A stretch of 64,000 nt of DNA, taken from positions 5,022,001 through 5,086,000 of the forward strand of contig NZ_CP087196.1 of NCBI RefSeq assembly GCF_024749285.1, written 5' to 3'. This document shows positions 63,962 through 64,000 of this stretch, piece by piece. The translations under genes were made by a program, and so were the position numbers. Numbering within the stretch: position 1 is the first letter of the stretch; every line of letters begins with the position of its first letter. The notes beneath the pieces are model-generated. The model did no database searches. It was given only the letters and a program-made list of their open reading frames with translations, and had not been told where the DNA came from. This stretch comes from Pseudomonas sp. B21-015. GTDB lineage: Bacteria; Pseudomonadota; Gammaproteobacteria; Pseudomonadales; Pseudomonadaceae.

Positions 63962-64000
63962 GGGCGCAGCTTAACACTGCGTCATCCATATCGTTATAAC

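Noticed and set aside
1..64000. CRISPR arrays, rRNA or complete tRNA genes
   Set aside because: No regularly spaced repeats and no complete tRNA or rRNA sequence were recognised on either strand; repeats seen are REP-type or IS ends.

Overview
The window reads as the chromosome of a fluorescent-group Pseudomonas. The support is its REP-type inverted repeats (for example 49894-49957, 50938-51027 and 60611-60695), an olsB-olsA ornithine-lipid operon, tam, bglX, clsB, a five-gene cytochrome c oxidase cluster, and many genes of types usual in that group. No rRNA, intact tRNA or CRISPR array was seen.

Region 1 (1 to about 24.9 kb) is an accessory island. It opens with secreted proteins: a lipoprotein cut by the window edge, a trypsin-like protease and an SGNH hydrolase. 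Decayed IS66 and IS21 pieces follow, then an intact IS66 element (5056-8198) bounded by imperfect terminal repeats and an 8-bp target duplication, with a VOC-fold gene as passenger. Next comes a defence-like block (8.2-20.6 kb). It holds a helicase with a Cap4-type nuclease that may be fused to a decayed HamA-like domain (Hachiman-like), a zinc-hook ATPase resembling RloC, and a PPP-type phosphatase. It ends with a four-gene same-strand row: half-size HsdS, HsdM-like protein with HPPF in place of NPPF, Shedu-like DUF4263 nuclease and caspase-like protease. That row has no HsdR and is the best candidate for an undescribed system. Small unrecognised genes (21.4-23.9 kb), two of them tandem paralogues and two more related to each other, lead to a regulator and a degenerate tRNA-Gly 3' end (24859-24886) next to a terminator. 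This is a plausible island boundary.

Region 2 (25-33 kb) has a Fic AMP-transferase behind repeated TTAGCGTTTT motifs, a small membrane protein, and the oxidase operon, whose subunit II carries two cytochrome c domains.

Region 3 (33-45.9 kb) mixes core genes with scars: IS630 fragments, DUF4822 and other periplasmic proteins, a TonB siderophore receptor, tam, and a tandemly duplicated AidA/PixA-type gene pair. In the second copy of that pair one gene is broken by a stop codon. A DUF4142 protein, a KGG-repeat protein, a PAS-GAF-GGDEF cyclase, a LysE exporter, a fosA tail and a headless MFS transporter complete it.

Region 4 (45.9-64 kb) looks like ordinary chromosome: alcohol dehydrogenase, DUF4917, YegP-like, ribbon-helix-helix, PfpI, EamA, methyltransferase, a LemA/TPM operon, BglX, ClsB, YceI, serine hydrolase, acyl-CoA-dehydrogenase-like protein, OlsB/OlsA and ACP phosphodiesterase.
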